64,000 bases of DNA from Pomphorhynchus laevis (Eukaryota > Acanthocephala > Palaeacanthocephala > Echinorhynchida > Pomphorhynchidae): contig WNNJ02003313.1 in assembly GCA_012934845.2 (NCBI GenBank), positions 62,001 through 126,000 on the forward strand, given 5' to 3'. The position numbers and the translations under genes are program-made. The notes beneath the pieces were generated by a model that worked only from the letters and a program-made list of their open reading frames with translations, was not told the origin of the DNA and ran no database searches. Below are positions 34,431-43,776 of the stretch, in pieces. How positions within the stretch are numbered: the first letter of the stretch is position 1; every line of letters starts with the position of its first letter.

Positions 34431-35020
34431 ATTTCCACTTTTTTGTTGGTGGAAATCTAAATCCATATATGGGAATATGCTGGTACTCAACCCTCTGATG
34501 ACCTGGGTGTACCATCGAAATGACCTGAGTATCCAACACTCATGCCTCAGATAATATAAATCTGGAAATTTGAAAGTTAATACTGACTTGGATTTGAATC
34601 TACAATTATATATATAATTCTAAAATATTGAAAATATTTATCGAAAGGTTTCCATGGGTTTTGACTGAGCAGGTTTCCTGTGAAACTACAAATATATAAA
34701 AGCATCTGTTAAATGTATTCGTAGAAAAATGTTAAGTTTCAAATAACTAAGAAATTATAGAGTGAATGGATAGTCGAGCGTGATGAGCGCGTGTCAATTA
34801 TACGACGCGAGTTCGAATTGTAAACGAAACAAAATATTTTCTGAGGAAAAATTCCGGTACTCAACCATCCGATGAGCCCGGGTGTACCATGCAAAGACAA
34901 AGCAGGCGAGATGACTGAGAAACCAACACTCAGGCATTAGGGAATATAATTCTAGGAATTTGAAAGTGAATACTAACTTGGATTTGAGTATACAATTAAA
35001 ACCATTGTCCATTATTGGAC
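34431..35020 (+). repeat. Pair of diverged 150-bp repeats (family F)
   Basis: Units near 34485-34620 and 34855-35000 share GGTACTCAACC, GGGTGTACCAT, CCAACACTCA and TGGATTTGA. No coding content. Confidence 0.6.
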
Positions 35021-35094
35021 TGATATAATCAATCTACCATTGATTTAAACAATGTCCAGAATCCGCATAAGTGGCATCAGTAGATAGGTATTGA

Positions 35095-36005
35095 TAAAAA
35101 TGCAATTTAGATATGCTGGTAAGGAGAGCAAAATGTTGACGTTTCGCCCTTTCTGACTTTTTTGATCTAAAATAATATTACATTAAATAATTTAAGTTAA
35201 CACTACCATCGTGTTCACTTCTTGGATGTGACGGTATCTCAGTCATCTAATAGTAGTTGTCTGCTAAATTTACATTACGAGAAGCCGTCCGCTATACAGG
35301 TATATCTACAGAGGGAAATGCACATCTTCGTCAACTAAGCACGCAATGATATATGACGAGGCACTCAAAAGACGAAGAATTTTCTCTGATGATGTCGCAT
35401 TTGACAAATCGATCATGTCTTCGTCAAGTGCATTATGAGAGAGGTCTACTCCAGGAAGCATATCAACTTACAGGTAAATAGCGCCAGACAGCTGATTCGA
35501 AATACGACATTAACAAAAATGAAAAAGAATTGTTATGAAGTTGACGCTATTGTGAACTATCATAGACAGTTGTACAGTTAAAGCCGTGATATTGCAAAAG
35601 AGGTTAGAACAATCGGCAACAGTTTTGGAATATGTGCGCAGTCGCCTAAGATTGTTATGCGTCCAATGTCTATAATCTATGGTAGGTTGATGCACTCCCG
35701 CCTAAAGTCTAATAAACCCGATCAAATCCACTTTTGCTGCAAGCCGTGCAACAGGATTAAGTACAAAACATATGCGGTCCTTCCGGAACGACACTCATAC
35801 ATGAGCACTCACAAAAACACAAACGTCTCAACGGTGGTCTCAACGACGACCACTGTTACAGCTGGAGGGATATAACCTAAAACTTTTGGATTTAACTTAA
35901 ATTATATTATTTAATGTGCTATTATTTTAGATCGTAAAAGGCCAGAAAAACCAAAACGTCAACATTTTGCTCTGCTTACCAGTATATCTGAATTGCGTAT
36001 TTATC
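35095..36005 (+). mobile_element. Element with 110-bp terminal inverted repeats and PLE-like coding remnants
   Basis: The sequence at 35095-35205 (TATGCTGGTAAGGAGAGC, AAAATGTTGACGTTT) is repeated inverted at 35890-36005 with about 80% identity. Between them the plus strand carries broken coding-like pieces: FLDVTVSQ, YEKPSAIQVYLQ and IVMRPMSIIYGRLMHSRL with a CCKPC pair. The FLDV and KP.. blocks look like the end of a PLE-type reverse transcriptase, but the similarity is weak. It lies in intron 1. Confidence 0.4.
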
Positions 36006-36239
36006 TATATACATTTACAGATATCACGCAGACTGACCCTGTACAATGTTTTAATTGGTATAACTTTACGAGACCGACTAAATAATAGAAGGAATGATAA
36101 AGAAAGGTAGACTCAAAAATAGTGGCAACGTAGAACATTGTGTAATTAATTTTGACATCAGCAACATATAAAGGTATAAGGATATCAGGATATATGTTCG
36201 TATGAATTTTAGTTGGAAACTGACGAAAAGTAAAATTTG

Positions 36240-36293
36240 AAAATCCCCTTTACCCTAATTTACAAAAAGTAAATTAGAGTAAAGGGGATTCCC
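36240..36293. repeat. Perfect hairpin next to the exon 1 donor
   Basis: AATCCCCTTTACCCTAATTTAC is mirrored with one difference by its complement after a short AAAAG loop. The arm contains TTTACCCTAATT, the same 12 bases that span the exon 1 donor (36347-36358), about 65-100 bp downstream of it on the minus strand. Confidence 0.7.
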
Positions 36294-36350
36294 CTCAAGC
36301 ATATGCTTAAGCTGATATTTACAAAAATCATTATTGAAAATAACATTTAC

Positions 36351-36496
36351 CCTAATTGATCTCCATCAAGACGTTGAACAAGCCACCAATGCTGTCTATC
36401 GTCAACTAGTATAAATTTGTCCCCTTTCTTAAAAGACATTTCTTTTGGTTCTGTCGCACTGTAGTCGTATTTCGCTACAACCATTAAATCTTCCAT
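36351..36496 (-). CDS. NCK/Dock-like adaptor, exon 1 (start codon, first SH3)
   Basis: First coding exon, 146 bp from the ATG; donor GTAAATG. The product begins MEDLMVVAKYDYSATEPKEM and has KGDKFILVDD and HWWLVQRL, the RT loop, acidic patch and Trp pair of an SH3, closely like NCK1 and Drosophila Dock, which also start only a few residues before the first SH3. The frame stays open 45 codons further upstream, but a TTTTAG acceptor-like site lies near 36532, so an untranslated part of this exon probably begins there and more 5' exons may lie to the right. The gene product is a cytoplasmic adaptor linking tyrosine kinases to actin. Confidence 0.93.
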
Positions 36497-36649
36497 TCTC
36501 GACCCCAAATGACTACATAATAACGAATAACCTAAAATGCAAATGTTTGTATCAACAGCAAAATATAAAACAATACAAACATATTTCGTCCTATTAAAGA
36601 CAAATACAACTTTATTGATAGTCTGTGACAAAGAATATGCATACTGATA

Positions 36650-36960
36650 ATAATTATGTTTTCGCTACTGACGAGTCCCATAAGTACGAACCACTTGAAG
36701 AGCATTGTTATCGCTTTTGCCAAGCAATTGCTCAAGTTCATTTGATGACTGAGTATATTGGTGAAACATATAATCCACGAAGAACCAATATTATATTCCA
36801 AAATGTTTCATATGAAAAAGGACGGGGATAAACTACATATAATTGCTTTACGCGTATCCATGTCATCTAATCAACTCAATCTATGCGTAATCAAGGGCAA
36901 GCAAAACTCTAGACACGTGCTTCGTACTTACGGGACTCATCAGTAGCTAGCAATTTCTTC
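36650..36960. repeat. Inverted pair of hammerhead-like blocks
   Basis: GCTACTGACGAGTCCC at 36664 (plus) and CTACTGATGAGTCCCG at 36951-36933 (minus) are ends of an inverted repeat of about 35 bp with 240 bp between. Confidence 0.5.
36905..36952 (-). ncRNA. Possible type I hammerhead (minus strand)
   Basis: Core CTGATGA (36943-36937), stem II GT..GTAC with loop, then GAAG rather than GAAA, a short palindromic stem III GCACGTGT, GTC and TAGAG. The A-to-G change after GAA and a stem I of only 3 bp make activity doubtful. Confidence 0.35.
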
Positions 36961-37146
36961 ACTTCATGTAATAGACAGAAGAAAGTTGTATTTGCGGAAA
37001 TTTTCATTTAAAAAATAAAAAGATTTAATTTCATTTAAAAAATGAAGACAAAGAGTATCAGTAAAATATTACAGATCCCTATTAAGATCACAGTTAATTG
37101 TAATAAACTTTACATTTAAAATATCATTAAATTTGGTAAATTAAGT

Positions 37147-37333
37147 TTAAATCTTTGCACGGCCTAGCGAACAAATTGTCAAAACGTAGTTTGCTTGGTC
37201 TTTTGCTATTTCTGAGTATTCTTTCAGATCATGTATTAAAATCGATTCTAAAGTTGTACAATCCTCGATAGAACACGATATTACAATTTTGTAATTATCT
37301 ACTGCTGCACATATTCTTTTAGCGCTATGCTAT
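37147..37333 (-). CDS. Unrecognised coding-like stretch, possible terminal exon
   Basis: The minus strand is open for about 62 codons with good codon texture in an AT-rich setting: AKRICAAVDNYKIVISCSIE, then CTTLESILIHDL, KEYSEIAKDQANYVLTICSL, ending GRAKI and a stop. An AG at about 37334 (GTAAGATAG) could be an acceptor. I do not recognise the protein. It is about 650 bp upstream of exon 1 of the NCK-like gene on the same strand, so it could be the last exon of a neighbouring gene or chance. Confidence 0.3.
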
Positions 37334-37345
37334 CTTACAACAAAA

Positions 37346-38235
37346 GAAGTAAACACTATAGCCAGATGTGGTTATTACAAAAAGTTATCGATTGACGCGA
37401 CCATTACAATGTCAGTCAAATTTAAAAAAAATTATAACATCAAATTCAAAGGAAATCAATCTAAAAAATGTTAATGAAAAATGCTTCCAGAACGTTATAT
37501 AATTTTCAGTTTGGTTTCCTCAATTATTAATAAAGGCTATCGAAAAAGTTCACTCTATTGCCATGAAATTTGATATTTATGACAAATTTCGTATATAAAC
37601 CAAATTATGTAAAATTGAAATAGTTTTATTCTAATTTAAAAAATCAATTGCTACAATGAACAAGTTTAACACATAAAACTAAATATTTTGTGTATTATAT
37701 GTTCTTAACTAACATCATACGCGACTATGTTTCTCATACTTAACATAATGAAGCTCTCCTATATTTAAATCAAGAAGGATATTATATTATCTTATATTAT
37801 AATTTAAGTATTTAATATTTCATTTGATAAGAGTTTGATATCCTATCTGGACATTAATATATTAGTATACTTTATCAAAAACAAACAAAACATTCTTTAA
37901 TATTTTCAATGACTAATTTCAACCACTTCAGGAATGAATATAAAACAGAGATTTCATCGAAAATTCAAACTAATATATAATTATATTTATAAGTGATTTT
38001 GATACATTTTTTAATTTAGAATTTTTGAGTCGATACCTTCAATTTTAGTTTGTTATCTTGCTACATGAACAAAACATGTATGTTTTGTTAAAGTTTCTGA
38101 TGATGCCACTATCAGATAGCGAAAAATAAATTATTATAATAAGATTTTATTAAATAACAAAAAGGGTTAATGGAAGACACAACAAAACCCAATTCAAATC
38201 GTCTTCATCATCAACATGTACCAAAAATTCTTCAT
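37346..38235. other. AT-rich sequence without recognised content
   Basis: No ORF or repeat noted. Confidence 0.4.
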
Positions 38236-38239
38236 GCCA

Positions 38240-38943
38240 CTTCTTTACGGCTTCCTATCCAGGGGAATCTGAGTCCCCAACCGATCCAACACGCCGCTTT
38301 CCGACTGAACCACCCGGGGTCTTTCACCCCCAGAGTCCAATCGAGACGGACTATGCTGGGTAATCGATACAAAGAGCTTGAGAAACCTTATCCTTTGCTC
38401 TGGGGGACGTCCTCTAGAGAAGAAGACTAATCTCGAGATAGCCTAAGTGCTCCAAAAGCGCACCTCGGTTTTCCCTCTCAATGACATATGCTGGGCCCCT
38501 TTCAGAGCCCATCTAGCTTTCTTCATGATACGTTTTAGCCTATCCAGGTCTGCTTTCGTCGACTAATTCCCCGTAACGGTGAACACCAGGTATTTTACTC
38601 GACTTGTGAAAGTTGGGATTGGTTCAGAGGCAAATATGGAGGGGAGCACAGAGAGTGCTAATCTCTTAAGTTTTTGCTTTATTGCAAGGGTGCCATAGAA
38701 GACAACCACCTGAGATTTGGCGGAATTCAAAACAAGATTGGACCTGGGTAACTGGTCTTTTAATCTTAAAAAGAATCGGCTGATGGCAGAGACTACGTCC
38801 TTACACCTGCGTCCAGAGAACAGGGCTGTGGTGTCATCAGCGTACACCACTAGACGTTGATCGCGTTTAAATATTTTGAATAGGTTAATGAAGGCAGCAA
38901 GATATAAGATAGGAGAAAGAGGTGAACCTTGAGTAACACCCAT
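38240..38943 (-). mobile_element. LINE-A copy 4, 3' end of the RT only
   Basis: 5'-truncated fragment: QGSPLSPILYLAAFI (motif B), VVYADDTTALFSGRRCKDV (motif C), LNSAKSQVVVFYG, SRVKYLVFTVTGN, then broken frames that match the last 120 residues and end of copy 1. About 85% identical to copy 1. Truncation right at motif B. Confidence 0.85.
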
Positions 38944-39270
38944 TGCTTTACATACATTGCTTTATATCTGGTTACAACATTTACCTTTAAATATTTGTTG
39001 AGTCTTAAAATGACCCCAGAGCGCGGTTTAGCTACGATCAATCAAGATATATATAACACATTGCAACAAAGATGCTTGAAAAACAACGTTCCATGATTCC
39101 ATTGGAATGTGGCAGAATGTTAAAAACTGCTGTCGGTACTTTACTAGACTACACTAGAGGTCCGGAAATATCTCAACAAAATGAAATTCAACCGACTACC
39201 AGCAAGACGATTTTAATGCATCATTTCAATATGATGGAGGACCACCATGTTTATGGTCAATATAGTGCGC

Positions 39271-39340
39271 GCTTAGAGATGAAACAACGATGATACAGGG
39301 ACGTTCACTGATGAGTCCCGCCTTGTGGAGTTGTCTAGAC
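39271..39340 (+). ncRNA. Order-reversed hammerhead motif, S2 unit 1
   Basis: GAAA at 39281-39284, stem III ACAAC/GTTGT, core CTGATGA 39308-39314, stem II GTCCC (its partner reads AGAGAT here, degenerate), cleavage triplet TGTC ending at 39335, stem I TAGAC against GTTCA (weak). Confidence 0.55.
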
Positions 39341-39531
39341 AGCATGCTTTATGTCGTAATGTGACATGATTGATGAAGCTATTAAGTAGCCAGCTATAAT
39401 ACAAGTTAGTCGAAGAGGTCCGGAAATATCTCAACAAAATGAAAGTCAATCGACTACCATCAAGAAGCTTTCAATGCATCATTTCAATCTGATGGAGGAC
39501 CACCATGTTTATCGTCAATATAGTGCATGCT

Positions 39532-39598
39532 GAGGGACGGAACAACGATGATACAGGGACGTCCACTGATGAGTCCCGTACTGTGGAGTTGTCTGGAC
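39532..39598 (+). ncRNA. Order-reversed hammerhead motif, S2 unit 2
   Basis: Stem II GGGAC (39534-39538)/GTCCC (39573-39577), stem I GTCCA (39561-39565)/TGGAC (39594-39598), stem III ACAAC/GTTGT (39588-39592), core CTGATGA 39566-39572, C of the cleavage site 39593. The GAAA position reads GGAA in this unit. Confidence 0.65.
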
Positions 39599-39788
39599 AG
39601 CATGCTTTCTATTGTAATGCGACCTGATAGCTGAAGCTATTATGTATACAACTAAAATACAAGTTAGTCGAAAAGGGCCGAAAATATCTCAACAAAATGA
39701 AATTCAGCCGATACCAACAACACGATTTCAATACATCATTTCAATCTGATGAAGGACCACCATGTTTATCGTCAATATAGTGCAGGCT

Positions 39789-39855
39789 GAGGGACGAAAC
39801 AACGATGATACAGGGATGTACACTGATTAGTCCAGCACTTGGAGTTGCCTGGACA
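39789..39855 (+). ncRNA. Order-reversed hammerhead motif, S2 unit 3
   Basis: Keeps GGGAC and GAAA (39796-39799) followed by CAAC; core reads CTGATTA (39823-39829); stem III partner GTTGC, stem I TGGAC. Together the three units give a consensus in which all three stems are perfect 5-bp helices. Confidence 0.55.
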
Positions 39856-40001
39856 GCATGCTTTCTATGTAATGCGACCTGATAGCTGAAGCTATTATGT
39901 AGCCAGCTAAAATACAAGTTGGTCGAAGAGGCCTGGAAATATCTCAACAAAATGAAATTCAACCGACTACCAACAAGACAATTTCAATGCATTATATATA
40001 A

Positions 40002-40535
40002 GTGTAATAGACAGTCATGATGGAATCAAACCACTAATTTATTAATTGGTCCTTGAGGATCCCATGCGGTAGTGCTGTCTCCTTTGTAATTTATTATATT
40101 GGTCATTGAGTGATCCCGCTGATGTCTATTACACTGAAAAGAATTCACTACATTGAATTGACTTCGAAAGCGCAAGCTACGTCATGAAATTAGCATATAT
40201 TGAATTCTTTCTGCTTTAATATATATATTTTGTTTTTCATGTGTATACATTGTATCGCTGCAACTGATGAGGCTTCTCAAACCGAAACGGCACGGCGTCT
40301 TGCAGTGTAGAAGCATGAAATTCTCTATATATAGAAAGAGGAAGGTAGGTGTAATAGACTGTCTTGGTTGAATCGAACCTCTAATTTATCTATTGGTCTT
40401 CTAAGCATCACTGGCGGCGGTGCTGTTTCCTTTGTAATTAATTATATTGGTCATTAAGTGATCCCGCTGATATCTATTACACTGAAAAGAATTCACTGCA
40501 TTGTATTGACTTCGAAAGCGAAAGCTACGTCATGT
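40002..40535 (+). repeat. Hammerhead repeat family B, 347-bp unit plus partial second unit
   Basis: GTGTAATAGAC starts a unit at 40002 and again at 40349; the two share about 190 bp (TTATATTGGTCATTRAGTGA, GACTTCGAAAGCG). The ribozyme sits near the end of the first unit; the second unit is cut by S1 repeats at about 40530. Confidence 0.75.
40258..40305 (+). ncRNA. Type I hammerhead ribozyme, family B
   Basis: Normal order. Stem I CTGCAA/TTGCAG (6 bp); core CTGATGA 40264-40270; stem II GG..TT/AA..CC with a 3-nt loop and a mismatch; GAAA 40284-40287; stem III ACG/CGT with loop GCACGG; cleavage after C40299. All core bases present. Confidence 0.8.
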
Positions 40536-40825
40536 AGTGATAAGGAAGTCTGCTCTGCATGTAATCGAACTCCGGTTTTTGGCAAAATCTACGATTATGA
40601 AACTGAAGCTTTTTAGCTCCCGTAGCAAGTTTTACACATTCTGCGATTGAATTATAAAAACGTATCCTATAAATGGATCTTGTGAGAAAGCAAGCAGCGG
40701 CAGCAATTTAAATTCCTGCCGAATAAAATTAGGATGATCCGAAAAGCATGTTGTCAGTTTAAAGAGGCAATGCCCATGCTACCACGTAAGCAAATTCTCA
40801 GATATGCCTTCTTAATATATCACAA

Positions 40826-40897
40826 GGCATCCGAAACGACTGATGGTAGTTCACCCTACTGATGAGTGCTGCCGGCTACCATCACGTCGTCTAGGAG
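40826..40897 (+). ncRNA. Order-reversed hammerhead motif, S1 tandem unit 1
   Basis: GAAA 40833-40836; stem III 5' strand 40836-40849 pairs with 40876-40890 over 14 bp with one bulged C (ACGAC/GTCGT and TGATGGTAG/CTACCATCA); in the loop lie CCCTA (40854-40858), CTGATGA (40859-40865) and GTGCTGCC; C40891 then TAGGAG. Stem II partner GGCATCC here, GGCAGCC in other copies. Confidence 0.7.
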
Positions 40898-41186
40898 TGA
40901 TAAGGAAGTCTGCTCTGCATGTAATCGAACTCCGGTTTTTGGCAATATCTACGATTATAAAACTGAAGCTTTTTAACTCTAAGAGCACAGTTTAACACAT
41001 TCTGCAATAAAATTATAAAAACGTATCCTATAAATGGATCCTGTGAGAAAGCAAGCAGCGACAGCAATTAAAATTCCTGCCGAATAAAGTTAGGAATTTC
41101 CGGAAAGCATGTTGTCAGTTTAAAGAGGCAATGCCCATGCTACCACTTAAGCAAATTCTCGGATATGCCTTCTTAATATATAACAA

Positions 41187-41258
41187 GGCAGCCGAAACGA
41201 CTGATGATAGTTCACCCTACTGATGAGTGCTGCCGGCTACCATCACGTCGTCTAAAAG
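41187..41258 (+). ncRNA. Order-reversed hammerhead motif, S1 tandem unit 2
   Basis: GGCAGCC (41187-41193), GAAA, core CTGATGA (41220-41226), GTC ending at 41252. Stem III complementarity is kept except one change; the stem I partner reads TAAAAG. Confidence 0.65.
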
Positions 41259-41384
41259 TGACAAGGAAGTCTGCTTTACTTGTAATCGAACTCCGGTTTT
41301 TGGCAATATATACAAAAGTAGTGCACAGATGTGCTGAGTATATATATTGTTATTGCGAAAAATCAATATATATATAAATATTTA

Positions 41385-43154
41385 TATATAAATATTTTTG
41401 CAACCTGCCCCCGGATCGCAGAGCGATACGGCATTATAGTTGTTACTAATTAGTAAACGGGGGAAACGGACAAAATTGGGTATTGGAAACAATCACAGTC
41501 CATCATCAATCAAATCCCTAGACCGGTTTCTGCTTATTGAGCTTCATCAGTAGGGTCCAGATTTTAAGAGTGTTCAGAGATCCTCCACCACAGTTAAGAA
41601 GGGCTCATCACAAGGATGATTATTACAACACGACCTTCAAGTCCACAGGCGATCGCAAAAGTGATTCGGCAGTATATTATATAAATATATTTGCAGCCTG
41701 CCCCCGGATCGCAGAGCGATACGGCATTATAGTTGTTACTAATCAGAAAACGGGAAAAACGGACAAAACTGGGTATTGGAAACCATCACAGTCCATCATC
41801 AATCAAATCCCTAGACCGGTTTCTGCTTATTGAGCTTCATCAGAATGGTCCAGATTTTAAGAGTGTTCACAGATCCTCCACCACAGTTAAGAAGGGTTCA
41901 TCACAAGGATGATTATTACAACACGACCTTCAAGTCTACAGGCGATCACAAAAGTGATTCGGCAGTATATTATATAAATATTTTTGCAGCCTGCCCCCGG
42001 ATCGCAGAGCGATACGGCATTATAGTTGTTACTAATTAGTAAACGGACAAAACTGGGTATTGGAAACCATCACAGTCCATCATCAATCAAATCCCTAGAC
42101 CGGTTTCTGCTTATTGAGCTTCATCAGTAGGTCCAGATTTTAAGAGTGTTCAGAGATCCTCCACCACAGTTTAGAAGGGTTCATCACAAGGATGATTATT
42201 ACAACAGGACCTTCAAGTCAAAGGCGATCACAAAGGTGATTCGGCAGTATATTATATAAATATTTTTGCAGCCTGCCCCCGGATCGCAGAGCGATACGGC
42301 ATTATAGTTGTTACTAATTAGTAAACGGGGGAAACGGACAAAACTGGGTATTGGAAACCATTACAGCCCATCATCAATCAAATCCCTAGACCGGTTTCTG
42401 ATTATTGAGCTTCATCAGTAGGGTCCAGATTTTAAGAGTGTTTAGAGATCCTCTACCACAGTTAAGAAGGGTTCGTCACAAGGATGATTATTACAACACG
42501 ACCTTCAAGTCTACAGGCGATCACAAAAGTGATTCGGCAGTATATTATATAAATATTTTTGCAGCCTGCCCCCGGATCGCAGAGCGATACGGCATTATAG
42601 TTGTTACTAATTAGTAAACGGGGGAAACGGACAAAACTGGGTATTGGAAACCATCACAGTCCATCATTAATCAAATCCCTAGACCGGTTTCTGCTTATTG
42701 AGCTTCATCAGTAGGGTCCAGATTTAAAGAGTGTTCAGAGATCCTCCACCACAGTTAAGAAGGGTTCATCACAAGGATGATTATTACAACACGACTCTCA
42801 AGTCTACAGGCGATCACAAAAGTGATTCGGCAGTATATTATATAAATATTTTTGCAGCCTGCCCCCGGATCGCAGAGCGATACGGCATTATAGTTGTTAC
42901 TAATTAGTAAACGGGGGAAACGGACAAAACTGGGTATTGGAAACCATCACAGTCCATCATCAATCAAATCCCTAGACCGGTTTCTGCTTATTGAGCTTCA
43001 TCAGTAGGGTCCAGATTTTAAGAGTGTTCAGAGATCCTCCACCACAGTTAAGAAGGGTTCATCACAAGGATGATTATTACAACACGACCTTCAAGTCCAC
43101 AGGCGATCACAAAATTGATTCGGCAGTATATTATATAAATATTTTTGCAGCCTG
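41385..43154 (-). repeat. 293-bp satellite (family C) with a hammerhead on the minus strand
   Basis: Six units, period 284-293 bp, over 90% identical. Plus-strand landmarks: GCCCCCGGATCGCAGAGC, CCTAGACCGGTTTCTGC, TCCACCACAGTTAAGAAGG. Motifs, all minus strand: 41516-41555, 41809-41848, 42093-42131, 42384-42423, 42677-42716, 42970-43009. Short ORFs on the plus strand repeat only because the unit repeats; they are not genes. The array ends by joining an S1 fragment at 43155. Confidence 0.93.
41516..41555 (-). ncRNA. Type I hammerhead of the 293-bp satellite (unit 1; five more units)
   Basis: Minus strand: stem I CCCTA/TAGGG (5 bp), CTGATGA, stem II GCT/AGC with loop CAATA and an A-A mismatch at its base (usually G-C), GAAA, stem III as the palindrome ACCGGT, then C and TAGGG. 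The palindromic stem III allows a double hammerhead in a dimer. Units 1, 3, 4, 5 and 6 keep stem I; unit 2 has lost it. Confidence 0.75.
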
Positions 43155-43262
43155 TGGACTGTGATCGAACTCCGGTTTTTGGCAACATCTACGATTATGA
43201 AACTGAAGCTTATTAGCTCCCGGAGCACAGTTTAACACAGTCAGATATAAAATTATATATAT
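43155..43262 (+). repeat. S1 fragment
   Basis: The piece from CGAACTCCGG to CAGTCAGATATAAAATT, without the ribozyme region. Confidence 0.7.
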
Positions 43263-43765
43263 AAGTCTAGAAGTTACATATGTATATGACTATATATATG
43301 ACTAGAAGTGACATGGTGACTGAAAGTCGTGAATCGAAGTCCAGTCTATCACGCAACACCATTTGGTATAAATGCCGTATTTCGTAAGAAATCATGGACC
43401 GTTGTCTACTCAGCACATCCGTGCACTACTATTATACCTGCCGTATCCATTAAGGATTCAATGAGTGCAGCGACAATTCAGCAACAACCTTTGCCTAGTG
43501 TTTAAAGATGTTCCGCACAGCAATTCGATCTGTTTAAGAGCGTAAGCCTCAGACAATTAATCAAAGTGTCGGAAACGCCTTCATTCCCAGTGTCACACAG
43601 GCAACCGATACGGCCAGTGAGTAGTTCATTCTATTGATGAGTGTTGCCGGGTACTCATCATTTTGATGCTGAAGTGGTCGTCTAGAAGTAACATGGTGAC
43701 TGAAAGTCGTGAATCGAAGTTAAGTCTATCAAGCAACACCATTTAGTATATATATACATATATAT
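43263..43765 (+). repeat. Repeat family S1', one unit and a part, with motif at 43600-43690
   Basis: Unit about 381 bp (CTAGAAGT at 43302 and 43683). Order-reversed hammerhead strands: GGCAACC, GATA in place of GAAA, TTCTA, TTGATGA in place of CTGATGA, GTGTTGCC, GGTCGTC, TAGAAG. Two core changes, so this copy is likely inactive. Confidence 0.65.
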
Positions 43766-43776
43766 GTATATATAGA

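Larger units (their letters stand above)
39158..39985 (+). repeat. 258-bp satellite S2 with hammerhead strands, three units and a part
   Basis: Units start near 39158, 39416 and 39673, and a partial one near 39930 (landmark GTCCGGAAATATCTCAACA). Period 257-258 bp. Each unit has one order-reversed hammerhead. The unit ends in GCTATTATGTAGCCAGCTA. Confidence 0.85.
40536..41315 (+). repeat. Repeat family S1, tandem array of two units
   Basis: Cleavage-site-equivalent positions at about 40530, 40891 and 41252 give a 361-bp period. This is the clearest tandem arrangement of S1 and hence the place where a dimeric transcript could form a plain hammerhead between neighbours. Confidence 0.8.

Noticed and set aside
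34485-34560. A hammerhead in repeat family F (CTGATGACC...CGAAA, with GGTACTC/GAGTATC)
   Set aside because: Stem I is good, but there is no stem III or cleavage triplet, and the second copy lacks both core blocks.
40002-43765. tRNA-derived SINEs among the small repeats
   Set aside because: No A-box and B-box pair or tRNA-like fold was visible; these repeats are better explained by ribozyme-bearing families.
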